Of a stretch of DNA of 64,000 bases, positions 43,117 to 51,273 are shown piece after piece. Positions within the stretch are counted from its first letter, which is position 1; every line of letters starts with the position of its first letter. Both the position numbers and the translations under genes were made by a program. Source of the DNA: Gardnerella massiliensis (GTDB lineage: Bacteria; Actinomycetota; Actinomycetes; Actinomycetales; Bifidobacteriaceae); contig NZ_LRTV01000009.1 of NCBI RefSeq assembly GCF_003408845.1, positions 1-64,000 on the forward strand, in the 5' to 3' direction. The notes below the pieces were generated by a model, which worked only from the letters and a program-made list of their open reading frames with translations, had not been told where the DNA came from and searched no databases.

Positions 43117-43204
43117 TCGGCTGGGATTGTTCCACGTGAAACAGAGAAAAATACCGTACTTTTCTATATCTTCCGCTAATTTCACGTACAACTTACCCAG
43201 CCGA
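43117..43204. repeat. Inverted-repeat element carrying parS, copy 2
   Basis: Same arms as copy 1 (TCGGCTGGG / CCCAGCCGA). The right inner core differs by one base from copy 1 (GTTGTACGTGAAAT on the minus strand). Confidence 0.8.
43128..43143. promoter_or_regulatory. parS-like site 2
   Basis: TGTTCCACGTGAAACA, identical to site 1, in the left arm of the second inverted-repeat element. Confidence 0.85.
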
Positions 43205-43284
43205 AATATCACAATATTAATTTATAAAACTACACAGCTAACTATAAATTAGCCGATAGTATTGCAGTTGCTTTGTCACCTACA

Positions 43285-44925
43285 CTACATAGCAGCTGGT
43301 TCTGCAGCTGAATCTGCAACTGGCTCTGCATTAGAAACTGCATCCGCAGTAGTTTCCGTATCAACATCGCCTAAGTCGTCAAGGTCACCTAAGTCATCCA
43401 AATTGAGGTCACCTAAGTCACCAAGATCACCCAAGTCGTCAAGGTCACCAAAGTCACCAAAGTCGCCTAGGTCTCCAAGATCACCCAAGTCGTCAAAGTC
43501 ACCAAAGTCACTAAAGTCACCAAAGTCGTCGCCGGCAACATTATCATTATTGTCAGCCTCAGGAAGTGCATCACTCTCACCAGTTGGCGTAACTTCAGGC
43601 TCTTGAACATCTTCAGCAGCTACACCTTCATCAGGATTACCCTTCGGATAATTATCATAAAAATGCCCACCATCTGGAAGCGTCTTAAACGAAGGAACTA
43701 ACTTCTCTTGGGAATGCCTTAACAAACCATTTTCATCGCGCCATTCAGCCCACACAGTAAAGCCCTTAGCGCCAACCTGTGGAATAAGCGAACCCTCAGG
43801 TACTCTGTTGGACAACAGATTGTCAACAGTTGTCTGAGTTCGAGAAATATCGTCACTTATCACTTCGCCGTTGGGAGATTCTACAGTAGACATAGGGCCA
43901 AACTGAGCATAGAAAGGCAACACCTGCTTAGTCGTATTACCATATACGGCACCTGGAAGTAACTCAGCAAAGGTCACCGTAGTATTGTTCTTACCAACGT
44001 TGGCCTGCAGATTTTCCTTAACAGCAGTACCCTCGAAGCAATAAGAGCGCTCAACAGCATCTTCTGTTGTAGCCTCTTCCTTAGCAGCCTCTTCTGCATT
44101 CTGTTCAGAAGTTGCATATTTTTTCAGAGCGCCTTTTTCGTATGGAACTTCATCCATGCGAATATTCGTAAGATAAGCCTTTTCTTCGGCATTTAACGGG
44201 AAAAATGACCAATCTACTCCAATACCAAATCCCGAAGGTTCCATATTCTTATACCAGTATGCGAACATTTTCAGGTCTTTTACGGAACTATTTGGATGCA
44301 CATTGTATTCGACATCCACGTTTGCAGAATATTTTCCAATATTACTGACGGATACTTCGTTGATATCGACAGTACTTCCGTCACGCCACGTGGAACAATT
44401 AGCGTAAGGAGTTCCCGTCAGCCCTGCGCAAAAATCACCTTTGGTTGGGATTACAAATAATGGAGACTTGCGAGGTGTGCCACCAGAAATTATAGCAGCG
44501 AAACCCGAATCGCCGTCTCCTGGATAACTACTTAACGATTTTACAAATTCGTCGCTTAATGCGAAAGTTTCAGTAGGGTTGGCTTCGTCCACAGTCCAAG
44601 CATTGTTAACGACGTTAACAGGCGCAATATAGAATGTACCTGTGTTATTATCACCGTGAACAACCGTATGACCTTTTGGAATTTCTATATTATGATCATT
44701 TCGATAAAATATAGCTTGAACTTTGCCGGTTTCTTCAGCTTTTTCATGAGCAGCATGAATAGCCTGTAAGTACAGTTTTTTATTCTCTGTGTTTAAAGCT
44801 TCAGCAACAGACCAAGATTCAGGAGAATACTCCGGTTCATCAGCGTATGCAGAACCAGCAAGTGCCATTCCTCCGGCTAATGTTGCTGCTGCAACAATAG
44901 CAGCACACCACTTTTTGTTCATCAT
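43285..44925 (-). CDS. Secreted protein with Gly-Asp-Leu repeat tail
   Basis: 546 residues: signal peptide ([22 protein letters not shown]), then a ~400-residue exported domain I do not recognise. It has a few Cys (KGDFCAGL, YANCSTW, RSYCFEG) and beta-rich stretches (VSVSNIGKYSANVDVEYNVHP). A Glu/Pro-rich linker follows, then a ~55-residue run of GDL/GDF/DDL units, and the shared tail ADAVSNAEP...AAEPAAM. No sorting signal. The ATG at 44925 has AGAGG six bases upstream; the upstream extension to 44967 is not supported. It probably belongs, with the LRR protein, to a small lineage-specific surface protein group. Confidence 0.8.
   Translation of the reverse strand: MMNKKWCAAIVAAATLAGGMALAGSAYADEPEYSPESWSVAEALNTENKKLYLQAIHAAHEKAEETGKVQAIFYRNDHNIEIPKGHTVVHGDNNTGTFYIAPVNVVNNAWTVDEANPTETFALSDEFVKSLSSYPGDGDSGFAAIISGGTPRKSPLFVIPTKGDFCAGLTGTPYANCSTWRDGSTVDINEVSVSNIGKYSANVDVEYNVHPNSSVKDLKMFAYWYKNMEPSGFGIGVDWSFFPLNAEEKAYLTNIRMDEVPYEKGALKKYATSEQNAEEAAKEEATTEDAVERSYCFEGTAVKENLQANVGKNNTTVTFAELLPGAVYGNTTKQVLPFYAQFGPMSTVESPNGEVISDDISRTQTTVDNLLSNRVPEGSLIPQVGAKGFTVWAEWRDENGLLRHSQEKLVPSFKTLPDGGHFYDNYPKGNPDEGVAAEDVQEPEVTPTGESDALPEADNNDNVAGDDFGDFSDFGDFDDLGDLGDLGDFGDFGDLDDLGDLGDLGDLNLDDLGDLDDLGDVDTETTADAVSNAEPVADSAAEPAAM
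43369..43525. repeat. Short in-frame repeats encoding GDL/GDF/DDL
   Basis: The coding strand repeats 9- and 12-bp units (AAGTCACC / AAGTCGTC-like on the plus strand), giving a run of Gly, Asp, Leu and Phe. Such tracts are prone to slippage. Confidence 0.8.
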
Positions 44926-45281
44926 TATTTTCCTCTCTCGATACATATTAAAATATGAATCTTGCATAGAAATATAGATACACGCCTGCCATACGCAATG
45001 TAATAAGTCGCGTAACTACTATTGAAAACAATACTCCCGTATTCAGCTATGGGAAACACCAGAATGCAAAAATCCGATTTACATATAGCACGCGTTATTA
45101 ATATCTTAATTGCGTAACTTTAGTCACACTGAGAAACTGCGCTGCTGCTAAGAAGCGGTACAAATCTGTAAGTTTTGTGTAGTTCTAAAGACTGGTGTCC
45201 AAAATCTAAAAAACACAATACTAAAACATAGCCAGAAACACAATCCGTTGTAATTGCTAGCGCCTGCGCATATCTCACTTA
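44926..45281. other. 356-bp spacer between parB and the GDL-repeat protein gene
   Basis: It holds the promoter and leader of the leftward secreted-protein gene and the 3' flank of parB. I see no ORF, strong hairpin or parS-like site in it. Confidence 0.4.
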
Positions 45282-46664
45282 TTACTGCTGCTTTTCAGCT
45301 ACTAACAAATCCACTATGCGCTGCATTTCTTCCGGAGAAGAGAACACAATTTCTATTCGACCGTGATTTTCTGTACCTTTAATTGAAACTTTAGTTGCAA
45401 AACGCTGCTCAAGTTGTTGGCGAATTGGCGAAGCAGCCCACTTATTATTACGCCTATTGCGAGCGTGAACTATGCCGTCAGATTCATGCTTAGTTTTAAG
45501 CGACACAATTTCTTCAGTACTTCTAACTGATAATCCCTCAGCAATAATTCGATTGGCAAGAGCTTCCATATCTTCTGGCTTTTCCAAACCAAGCAAAGCG
45601 CGAGCATGTCCGGCAGAAAGCACGCCTGATGCTACATGTTTTTGTACACTTGCAGGAAGATTTAGAAGTCGCAAAGTATTTGCAATTTGTGGACGAGATT
45701 TCGACACAGATTGCGAAAGCTGTATTTGTGTCAAACCAAAATCGTCAATCATTTGCGAATAAGCCGCAGCTTCTTCCAGAGGATTCAAGGCCACGCGATG
45801 TAGATTTTCGAGCAATGCATCGCGTAGCATATTTTCGTCAGAAGTCGTGCGCACAATTGCTGGCACAGTATCGAGACCTGCAATCTGCGAAGCACGCCAC
45901 CTGCGTTCTCCCATAATAAGTTCGTAGTGTGCAATCTGCTTATCGTTCTTATCGGCACCTTCGATTGGTCTAACAACTATAGGCTGTAAGACACCCACTT
46001 CTTTAATAGAAGACGCAAGTTCGCACAGCTCATCTTCATCAAAAATAGTTCGTGGCTGTTGAGCATTAGGTACAATATCTAAAGGTTTTAGATATGCTAA
46101 ATATCCACCTTTTACTGGCTGCAGCGGTTGAGTTTTTGCAGTTTGTTGCGTTTCCTCAACGTTTGTAGTATTTGCAGTTTTTACATTGCTGTCACCAGAT
46201 TTACGATCCGTATTTTCATGCGAAGTAAGGGGTGATGTCTGCGTCGTGGTTTCGTTGAAGAAGAAATCGATTGGGCGTGTGACATCTTCAAGAGAGGGCA
46301 TGGTTGAACGCTTACGAGCGTGTTTGTTACCCTGCGCTAACGGTAAAGTTTCACGTGAAACGGCTTGTGATTCCTTATTTTTGTTATCTACATAATTTGC
46401 ATGAGGAGCTATTGCATCGCTTATGCTGGGCACTTTAGTTTGCGTTTTTAATTGTTGGTTTGTTTCATGTGAAACACTATTTGCAGAAGTAACAACATTG
46501 CTAGATGTTTCATGTGAAACAGTCGCCTTTGTTGTTTCATGTGAAACAATATTTTTGTTATCATCTAGTTTATCGTCAAACTGCTCAGTTAAGGCACCCT
46601 CACCAGGCAAAGCTGGGAATAAAGCTCCTAAACCTTTCCCCAAACGAGATTTATTTCCGCTCAT
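45282..46664 (-). CDS. parB: Chromosome-partitioning protein ParB with embedded parS sites
   Basis: 460 residues, ~130-150 longer than usual. The ParA-interacting N-terminus (SRLGKGLGALFP) is followed by a low-complexity insertion (~22-187). Then come the CTPase/ParB core (YLKPLDIVPNAQQPR, SIKEVGVLQPIVVRP, GERRWRASQIAGL), the helix-turn-helix that reads parS (LTQIQLSQSVSKSRPQIANTLRLL) and the C-terminal dimer domain. Within the insertion VSHET occurs at 40-44, 49-53 and 64-68 and VSRET at 102-106; each is the translation of a parS-like palindrome. ParB spreads from parS and loads SMC. The start overlaps the parA stop by 4 bp. Confidence 0.96.
   Translation of the reverse strand: MSGNKSRLGKGLGALFPALPGEGALTEQFDDKLDDNKNIVSHETTKATVSHETSSNVVTSANSVSHETNQQLKTQTKVPSISDAIAPHANYVDNKNKESQAVSRETLPLAQGNKHARKRSTMPSLEDVTRPIDFFFNETTTQTSPLTSHENTDRKSGDSNVKTANTTNVEETQQTAKTQPLQPVKGGYLAYLKPLDIVPNAQQPRTIFDEDELCELASSIKEVGVLQPIVVRPIEGADKNDKQIAHYELIMGERRWRASQIAGLDTVPAIVRTTSDENMLRDALLENLHRVALNPLEEAAAYSQMIDDFGLTQIQLSQSVSKSRPQIANTLRLLNLPASVQKHVASGVLSAGHARALLGLEKPEDMEALANRIIAEGLSVRSTEEIVSLKTKHESDGIVHARNRRNNKWAASPIRQQLEQRFATKVSIKGTENHGRIEIVFSSPEEMQRIVDLLVAEKQQ
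46347..46362. promoter_or_regulatory. parS-like site 3 (inside parB)
   Basis: AGTTTCACGTGAAACG; the 14-bp core GTTTCACGTGAAAC is a perfect palindrome. Read as VSRET at residues 102-106 of ParB. Confidence 0.85.
46461..46476. promoter_or_regulatory. parS-like site 4 (inside parB)
   Basis: TGTTTCATGTGAAACA, one base from the canonical parS. Read as VSHET at residues 64-68 of ParB. Confidence 0.8.
46506..46521. promoter_or_regulatory. parS-like site 5 (inside parB)
   Basis: TGTTTCATGTGAAACA, identical to sites 4 and 6; VSHET at residues 49-53 of ParB. Confidence 0.8.
46533..46548. promoter_or_regulatory. parS-like site 6 (inside parB)
   Basis: TGTTTCATGTGAAACA, 27 bp from site 5; VSHET at residues 40-44 of ParB. 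Confidence 0.8.
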
Positions 46665-47635
46665 CGTCCACTCTCCTCTTCATTTGCGCTACGCAACGCC
46701 TCTTGTTTTGATGAAATAACAGCCAGTACAGTTTGCGAACGTTTTGCTATTTCCAACGCAGCCTCGCGATACGATATTGCACCAGCACCGTGCGGATCAT
46801 ACGTAATAACGCTCTGATTAAAGCTAGGCGCCTCAGGAATTTTTACTGTACGCGGAATAGTAGTATCGAGAACAATGTTAGGATAATGGTTTTTTACTTC
46901 TTGGAATACTTCTCGCCCTAGAAGCGTTCGCTTGTCAAACATAGTTACCAACATGGTTGATACTACCAAAATTGGATTGTAGTGTTGCTGTACCAAACCG
47001 ATTGTTCTTATAAGCTGTCCTAAACCTTCTAGTGCATAATATTCAGCTTGAATAGGTATAAGCATTTCACGAGCGGCACACATAGCGTTAATTACAAGTA
47101 ATCCCAAGGAAGGTGGGCAATCTATAAAGACATAATCGTAATGATTTTCACATTGATTAAGATATTCTTGAAGAGCATCTTTCAATAGATTGTTACGATT
47201 ATCCATATCAGCAAGTTCTAATTCTGCACCGCTTAAATCAATTGAGGCAGGAACTACATCAAGATTTTCAATGTCAGGGCAAGCTAACTTAACTTCAGCA
47301 ATACCTTTTCTACCTTCAATAACGTCATATACTGAAGGATCGCCGGAAGCGTGTGGCACATTAAATGCGGTAGAAGCATTACCCTGTGGATCCATATCAA
47401 TAACGAGAACATGAGATCCACTAATCGCCATTGCTGCAGCAAGATTAACGGCAGAACTTGTTTTACCTACGCCACCCTTCTGATTAGCAACAGCAATAAA
47501 ACGAGTTTGATCAGGATGTGGATATTTCACACTGTCAAGCGCGTGATAACGAGATGTTAAATCTGCTAATTCAATGCCTAACGAAGACTTCGAATCCCCA
47601 AAAATACGTTGAATTGTTTCAGCAGCCGATTCCAC
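46661..47635 (-). CDS. parA: Chromosome-partitioning ATPase ParA (Soj)
   Basis: 324 residues of a deviant Walker A ATPase: KGGVGKTSSAVNLAAAMA near residue 52, Walker A' DMDPQGNAST, Walker B DYVFIDCPPSLG. ATP-dependent DNA binding and ParB-stimulated hydrolysis drive movement of the ParB-parS complex. The N-terminal ~45-residue extension (ETIQRIFGDSKSSLGIELADLTSRYHAL) is common in actinobacterial ParA. The start is a GTG at 47635 with GGGGGTG upstream. parB follows with a 4-bp overlap. A parS-like site lies 100 bp upstream, so ParB could affect its expression. Confidence 0.97.
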   Translation of the reverse strand: MESAAETIQRIFGDSKSSLGIELADLTSRYHALDSVKYPHPDQTRFIAVANQKGGVGKTSSAVNLAAAMAISGSHVLVIDMDPQGNASTAFNVPHASGDPSVYDVIEGRKGIAEVKLACPDIENLDVVPASIDLSGAELELADMDNRNNLLKDALQEYLNQCENHYDYVFIDCPPSLGLLVINAMCAAREMLIPIQAEYYALEGLGQLIRTIGLVQQHYNPILVVSTMLVTMFDKRTLLGREVFQEVKNHYPNIVLDTTIPRTVKIPEAPSFNQSVITYDPHGAGAISYREAALEIAKRSQTVLAVISSKQEALRSANEEESGR

Positions 47636-47734
47636 AACGTATCACCCCCGCTCAACTATGAAGAGACCAAAAAATACAATACCGTGTCTCAAGTTTCCTT
47701 GTTTCTATGGACATAAAAACGCAAAATCGCTTAA

Positions 47735-47750
47735 TGTTTCACATGAAACA
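47735..47750. promoter_or_regulatory. parS-like site 7 (parA upstream region)
   Basis: TGTTTCACATGAAACA, one base from the canonical site, between rsmG and parA. Confidence 0.8.
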
Positions 47751-47818
47751 ATGTAACAGTTTAATTGATTTTATTTGCTTATTAACGTTGCTTTTTTTGC
47801 TTGCGCAATTTTAAAAAA

Positions 47819-48529
47819 TCAAGCTTTGTCTACAATTACAACAGTAGTCGGTTGCAAGCCAGGAGCCACAGGCGCTTCAAGAACTCGAGGCTTTACACCA
47901 CCAGCTTTGCGAATCATCTTTGCAGCTTTTTCTATCTCTGCTTGAGCAGATTTTCCTTTAAGAGCAACCAGTCGACCGTGTTCGCGCAACAATGGTATCG
48001 TCCACCCTGCCAATTTTGTCATAGGGGCCACAGCTCTGCACGTTACGGCATCAAAAGCATTTATCTCGTGAGATTTAATTTTCTCAATAACTTCGTCTGA
48101 TCTTCCATGAAAAATAGTTACGTTTTTTAATCCCATAAGGGCAACACATTCTTGAAGCCATGTTACACGACGTTCCATTGGCTCAATTAATGTCACATCG
48201 CTTTCTGGTAAACAAGCAGCCAGTACTAATCCAGGGAAGCCGCCACCGCTACCAACATCGGCAACTCTTTTACTTTTACTACCAGAAATAGTTTCACGAA
48301 TAAATGGCACAACGGCAGCAGAATTTAATATGTGTCGCTCCCACAAAATTCCCATATCTCGCGGTCCAACCAGCCCACGCAACAAACCTTCTTTTTGTAG
48401 TTTCACGTGAAACAGCTCGCACTGGCTAAGAGCATTTCCAAGAATATCAGCTAAAAGTGGGGAATTTTCCAATTCATCAACTACATTTTGCATACTTTCT
48501 GTCGCTTGAGTAGATTGAATATTTTCCAT
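47819..48529 (-). CDS. rsmG: 16S rRNA (guanine(527)-N7)-methyltransferase
   Basis: 236 residues of RsmG/GidB, which methylates G527 in the 530 loop of 16S rRNA with SAM. SAM motif [16 protein letters not shown] near residue 75, [26 protein letters not shown], and a closing [10 protein letters not shown]. The start is uncertain: the ATG at 48529 (with GGGA upstream) is preferred, while an ATG at 48562 adds 11 residues. A parS-like site lies within its 5' coding part. In its usual place between jag and parA. Confidence 0.95.
   Translation of the reverse strand: MENIQSTQATESMQNVVDELENSPLLADILGNALSQCELFHVKLQKEGLLRGLVGPRDMGILWERHILNSAAVVPFIRETISGSKSKRVADVGSGGGFPGLVLAACLPESDVTLIEPMERRVTWLQECVALMGLKNVTIFHGRSDEVIEKIKSHEINAFDAVTCRAVAPMTKLAGWTIPLLREHGRLVALKGKSAQAEIEKAAKMIRKAGGVKPRVLEAPVAPGLQPTTVVIVDKA
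48399..48414. promoter_or_regulatory. parS-like site 8 (inside rsmG)
   Basis: AGTTTCACGTGAAACA, canonical apart from its first base; it is the parS-like site nearest to oriC in the window. Confidence 0.85.
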
Positions 48530-48581
48530 ATTGTCCCGCGCTTTGTTGATTTTCAGATTCATTTTTTAGTACATCACAAAC

Positions 48582-48633
48582 AGATAAAAGTAACATAATT
48601 AAACAAAATTTGTTCAACTATGTTACTTTATCT
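48582..48633 (-). terminator. Long hairpin between jag and rsmG
   Basis: Arms AGATAAAGTAACATA / TATGTTACTTTTATCT pair with one bulged base, and an inner AACAAA / TTTGTT extends the stem. It lies 58 bp after the jag stop. It lacks a clean U-run, so it may attenuate or process the transcript rather than end it. Confidence 0.5.
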
Positions 48634-48690
48634 TATTGGATAATTTTATTTTTTCTCGATTTTAGACAACACTAAGAGGTGTAGCATTAA

Positions 48691-49248
48691 TTATTCTTCT
48701 ACATACCCATCGTCTGCAGAAACATCTTCAGCATCGTCAACCATATTTTCGTCTGCACTGGCAGGCAAATACACCGTCACATAACGATGTGGCTCCTCAC
48801 CATGCGAACGAGAACGCAAGCCCTCATCGCGCACAGTATCGTGAATAACCTTACGCTCAAACGAATTCATAGGCTTCAAAGATACAGATTCACCAGTTTC
48901 ACGAACTTCATCAACAGCATCCAATGCAATATCGCGTAAATGCTGACGCTTACGCTTTAAGAACCCGTCAACATCAACAATAAGATGCGAACGATCACCA
49001 GTTTTCTGCTGAATAGCAAGACGACTCAGCTGTTGCAAAGCATCAACCACTTCGCCCTCGCGACCAATCAAATGCTTGATATCAGTATCGTCATCAGCAA
49101 CAATTTGAATCATTGGACGGTTATTGCGCACTCCCATCTCAATATCGCCTTCATAATCGGCAATATCAAGCAAACCTTCCAAATAATCGGCAGCGATATC
49201 AGCTTCTTCATTGAGCTGATCCACTGTCTTCTTCTCATCTTGTATCAT
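48691..49248 (-). CDS. jag: KH/R3H RNA-binding protein Jag (KhpB)
   Basis: 185 residues: a KH domain with the GxxG loop in HLIGREGEVVDALQQL (~residue 60), and an R3H domain ending SHGEEPHRYVTVYL (~150-160), followed by a short acidic tail. The N-terminal Jag_N domain is absent, as is common in Actinobacteria. It partners KhpA in RNA binding linked to cell elongation and division. AAGGAG six bases before the ATG gives a sure start. Position between yidC and rsmG is conserved. Confidence 0.94.
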   Translation of the reverse strand: MIQDEKKTVDQLNEEADIAADYLEGLLDIADYEGDIEMGVRNNRPMIQIVADDDTDIKHLIGREGEVVDALQQLSRLAIQQKTGDRSHLIVDVDGFLKRKRQHLRDIALDAVDEVRETGESVSLKPMNSFERKVIHDTVRDEGLRSRSHGEEPHRYVTVYLPASADENMVDDAEDVSADDGYVEE

Positions 49249-49382
49249 TACCTACTCCTTATCGTGATACAAATTCACGTTACACAATTCTGAAGTCTAG
49301 TTTAGCGGATAATAAAGCCAAGTTAACAACCTATTTTCAGGCTTTCGCACCGGCTTTGTTGATTTATGTAATATAGCTATTA

Positions 49383-50396
49383 CTACCGCTTTGTCACCTT
49401 ACGCTTACGTTGTGGTTGCTTACGTTGGAATCCTTCAGTTTCCCTACGCTCAGCCTCTTCGCGGGCTTGTTGGAGCTTTTCTTCTTCAATAGAAGGCAAT
49501 CCTTCACGTTCGCGACGAGCTGTTTCTCTCTTATAATCTCGCTCTTCTTTTTCCTCAGCTGCAGGAGAGCCAGGAGTTGGGAAGGCATATACCTGCCAAA
49601 TAGAGCGAAGCATATTCATAATGTTGTTTACAAGCCAATAAACAAGCATTGCAAATGGAAGAGCGAATGCAGAGAAAACATAGATTAACGGGAATCCCCA
49701 CATCATGAGCTTTTGCATCGTATATTGGCTGCCCTGCTTAGATTCTGGAGGCAGATTCTTACGAATATTGTTAAACTGCATGTACCACATTGCAGCACAC
49801 ATGAGTATTACAACGATAACAATAACAACTTTCCCTAATGCCCCAACCGTCATAAATGTGTCAGCAACACCTACGCCAAACACGTGCGTTTTAATAAATT
49901 GTTGTGCTGTAGCAATATCAAAAGCTCCAAGAGCGGCATGCTTTCCACGAGCAATGAACGGAATCACAGAAAGCGTATACCAAATACTCATAAACGCTGG
50001 ACCTTGAATCATCATAGGAAGGCAGCTTCCAGCAGGATTTGCGTTGTTATCTTGGTACAGTTTCATCATTTCTCGCTGCATTGCTTCTTTGCTTGCAGCA
50101 TCATTTTTGCCCTTATACTTTTGCTGAATCTTCTTCATTTTAGGGGCAATTGCCTGCATATTACGCATGCCCTTAATGCTTTTTATAAAGGCAGGGAAGA
50201 TGCAGGCATGAACAACCAGCACCAAAAACACTATCGAAAGAACCCAAGAGAAACCAATTTCATTCATCCCGAGCATAGTTAGGAATTTGTGGAACAAGTA
50301 CATAACTTGAGTCATAAGCCACTCAACTGGCGTAAGGATTTTGTAGAACCATCCCCAGGGTCCGCTATCAAGTAAGAAGTGATCTTGATTAAACAT
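49383..50396 (-). CDS. yidC: Membrane protein insertase YidC
   Basis: 337 residues of the YidC/Oxa1 family: an N-terminal membrane segment without the large periplasmic domain of Gram-negatives, then the core (KSIKGMRNMQAIAPKMKKIQQKYKGKND, NPAGSCLPMMIQGPAFMSIWYTL with the charged groove, YVFSAFALPFAMLVYWLVNN). The C-terminus is a highly basic Lys/Arg/Glu tail that should contact ribosomes. It inserts and folds membrane proteins alone or with SecYEG and FtsY. Its ATG overlaps the yidD stop by one base (TAATG), so the two are translationally coupled. Confidence 0.96.
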   Translation of the reverse strand: MFNQDHFLLDSGPWGWFYKILTPVEWLMTQVMYLFHKFLTMLGMNEIGFSWVLSIVFLVLVVHACIFPAFIKSIKGMRNMQAIAPKMKKIQQKYKGKNDAASKEAMQREMMKLYQDNNANPAGSCLPMMIQGPAFMSIWYTLSVIPFIARGKHAALGAFDIATAQQFIKTHVFGVGVADTFMTVGALGKVVIVIVVILMCAAMWYMQFNNIRKNLPPESKQGSQYTMQKLMMWGFPLIYVFSAFALPFAMLVYWLVNNIMNMLRSIWQVYAFPTPGSPAAEEKEERDYKRETARREREGLPSIEEEKLQQAREEAERRETEGFQRKQPQRKRKVTKR

Positions 50397-50728
50397 TAGT
50401 TTTCCTTGTCTTCTTCAGCCAAGGGAGTTAACCGAGGCTCTTCATGCGCTTTAGACCAAGCACAACGATAAAAAATTGAATAAATATGTGGCACGTCGTC
50501 AATACTGCAACTAGTCCACGGTCTGCAGCGAAGTAGTCGCAACGCCGCCAGAATACCACCTTTTACTGCTCCAAACCTTGTAACGGCTTCAATAGCGTAA
50601 CGCGAACAAGTAGGATAGTAGCGGCAGCAAGCTGGTCTTTTGGCAGAAATCACGCGCTGATACCAACGAATTGCTGTAATCATTGTACTCGCTGCAAAAC
50701 TTTCCTTATTTCGCATAATAATAACCAC
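50396..50728 (-). CDS. yidD: Membrane protein insertion efficiency factor YidD
   Basis: 110 residues; family signature IRWYQRVISAKRPACCRYYPTCSRYAIEAVTRFG, with the Cys pattern CCxYxPTCSxYA, then LRCRPW. It is an amphipathic membrane-associated protein that aids YidC/Sec insertion. The start is uncertain among GTG 50728, ATG 50716 and a later ATG. It lies between rnpA and yidC, in the order conserved in most bacteria. Confidence 0.92.
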   Translation of the reverse strand: MVIIMRNKESFAASTMITAIRWYQRVISAKRPACCRYYPTCSRYAIEAVTRFGAVKGGILAALRLLRCRPWTSCSIDDVPHIYSIFYRCAWSKAHEEPRLTPLAEEDKEN

Positions 50729-50760
50729 TTTCTCTCTCTAAGTAATATATACTCACTTAC

Positions 50761-51252
50761 TTAATTTTGATTATTTTCATGCGATTCACAACCTTGAGCA
50801 GGCTGCAACACTTCACTAATTTTTTCAAATAGCTTTCGAATTTGTTTTTGCAGTGAATCAAATGAAGCTTTAGCTGCAGTCGGCTTAGCTCGTAGTACAA
50901 CATCGCAGCCCGCAGGCAACAAAAATTCGCATTCGCGAGTAATAGCCCTTAAACGACGCTTCACTTTATTACGAATTACAGCTTTTCCTACTGATTTAGA
51001 TACAGCAAGGCCTAACCTCTTGGCAACCTCAGTATTGTGAGCTTGTTTTAAGGTATCAGAAAATGCCGCGGGAATACTACTTTCAAAACCCGTGGCAACA
51101 CTTTCTAGACCTGCACTTCTACCTTCGTTAAGCGCGTTCGGTACGGCTATATCGTCACGCATCACATAATGCGCGACGATATCCCGCGAACTCACTTTGC
51201 GTCGTTTCCTAAGTACCGTAACAAAATCACGGTGGCTTTTCAGCCTTTCCAT
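50761..51252 (-). CDS. rnpA: Ribonuclease P protein component
   Basis: 163 residues; usual RnpA is ~110-125. The RNA-binding core is clear: [25 protein letters not shown] (RNR-type motif) and [14 protein letters not shown]. An extra ~35-40 residues (about 38-72; Glu/Ala/Ser/Gly-rich) lie between the first beta strand and the central helix region, and the C-terminus is extended by ~20 polar residues. It cofactors RNase P RNA in tRNA 5' maturation. The ATG at 51252 lies 21 bp after the rpmH stop. Confidence 0.93.
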   Translation of the reverse strand: MERLKSHRDFVTVLRKRRKVSSRDIVAHYVMRDDIAVPNALNEGRSAGLESVATGFESSIPAAFSDTLKQAHNTEVAKRLGLAVSKSVGKAVIRNKVKRRLRAITRECEFLLPAGCDVVLRAKPTAAKASFDSLQKQIRKLFEKISEVLQPAQGCESHENNQN

Positions 51253-51273
51253 ACCTGACGACGCTACCTTAGC

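Larger units (their letters stand above)
43108..43350. repeat. Long duplicated segment, copy 2
   Basis: 243 bp matching 40813-41043, with a 12-bp insertion inside the C-terminal codons. It covers the last codons of the GDL-rich secreted protein, its 3' flank and the second parS-bearing inverted-repeat element (43117-43204). Confidence 0.95.

Noticed and set aside
43000-43212. 70-codon minus-strand ORF over the inverted-repeat element
   Set aside because: Most of it is translation of the repeat element and flanking AT-rich DNA; the second element copy has no matching ORF of this form.
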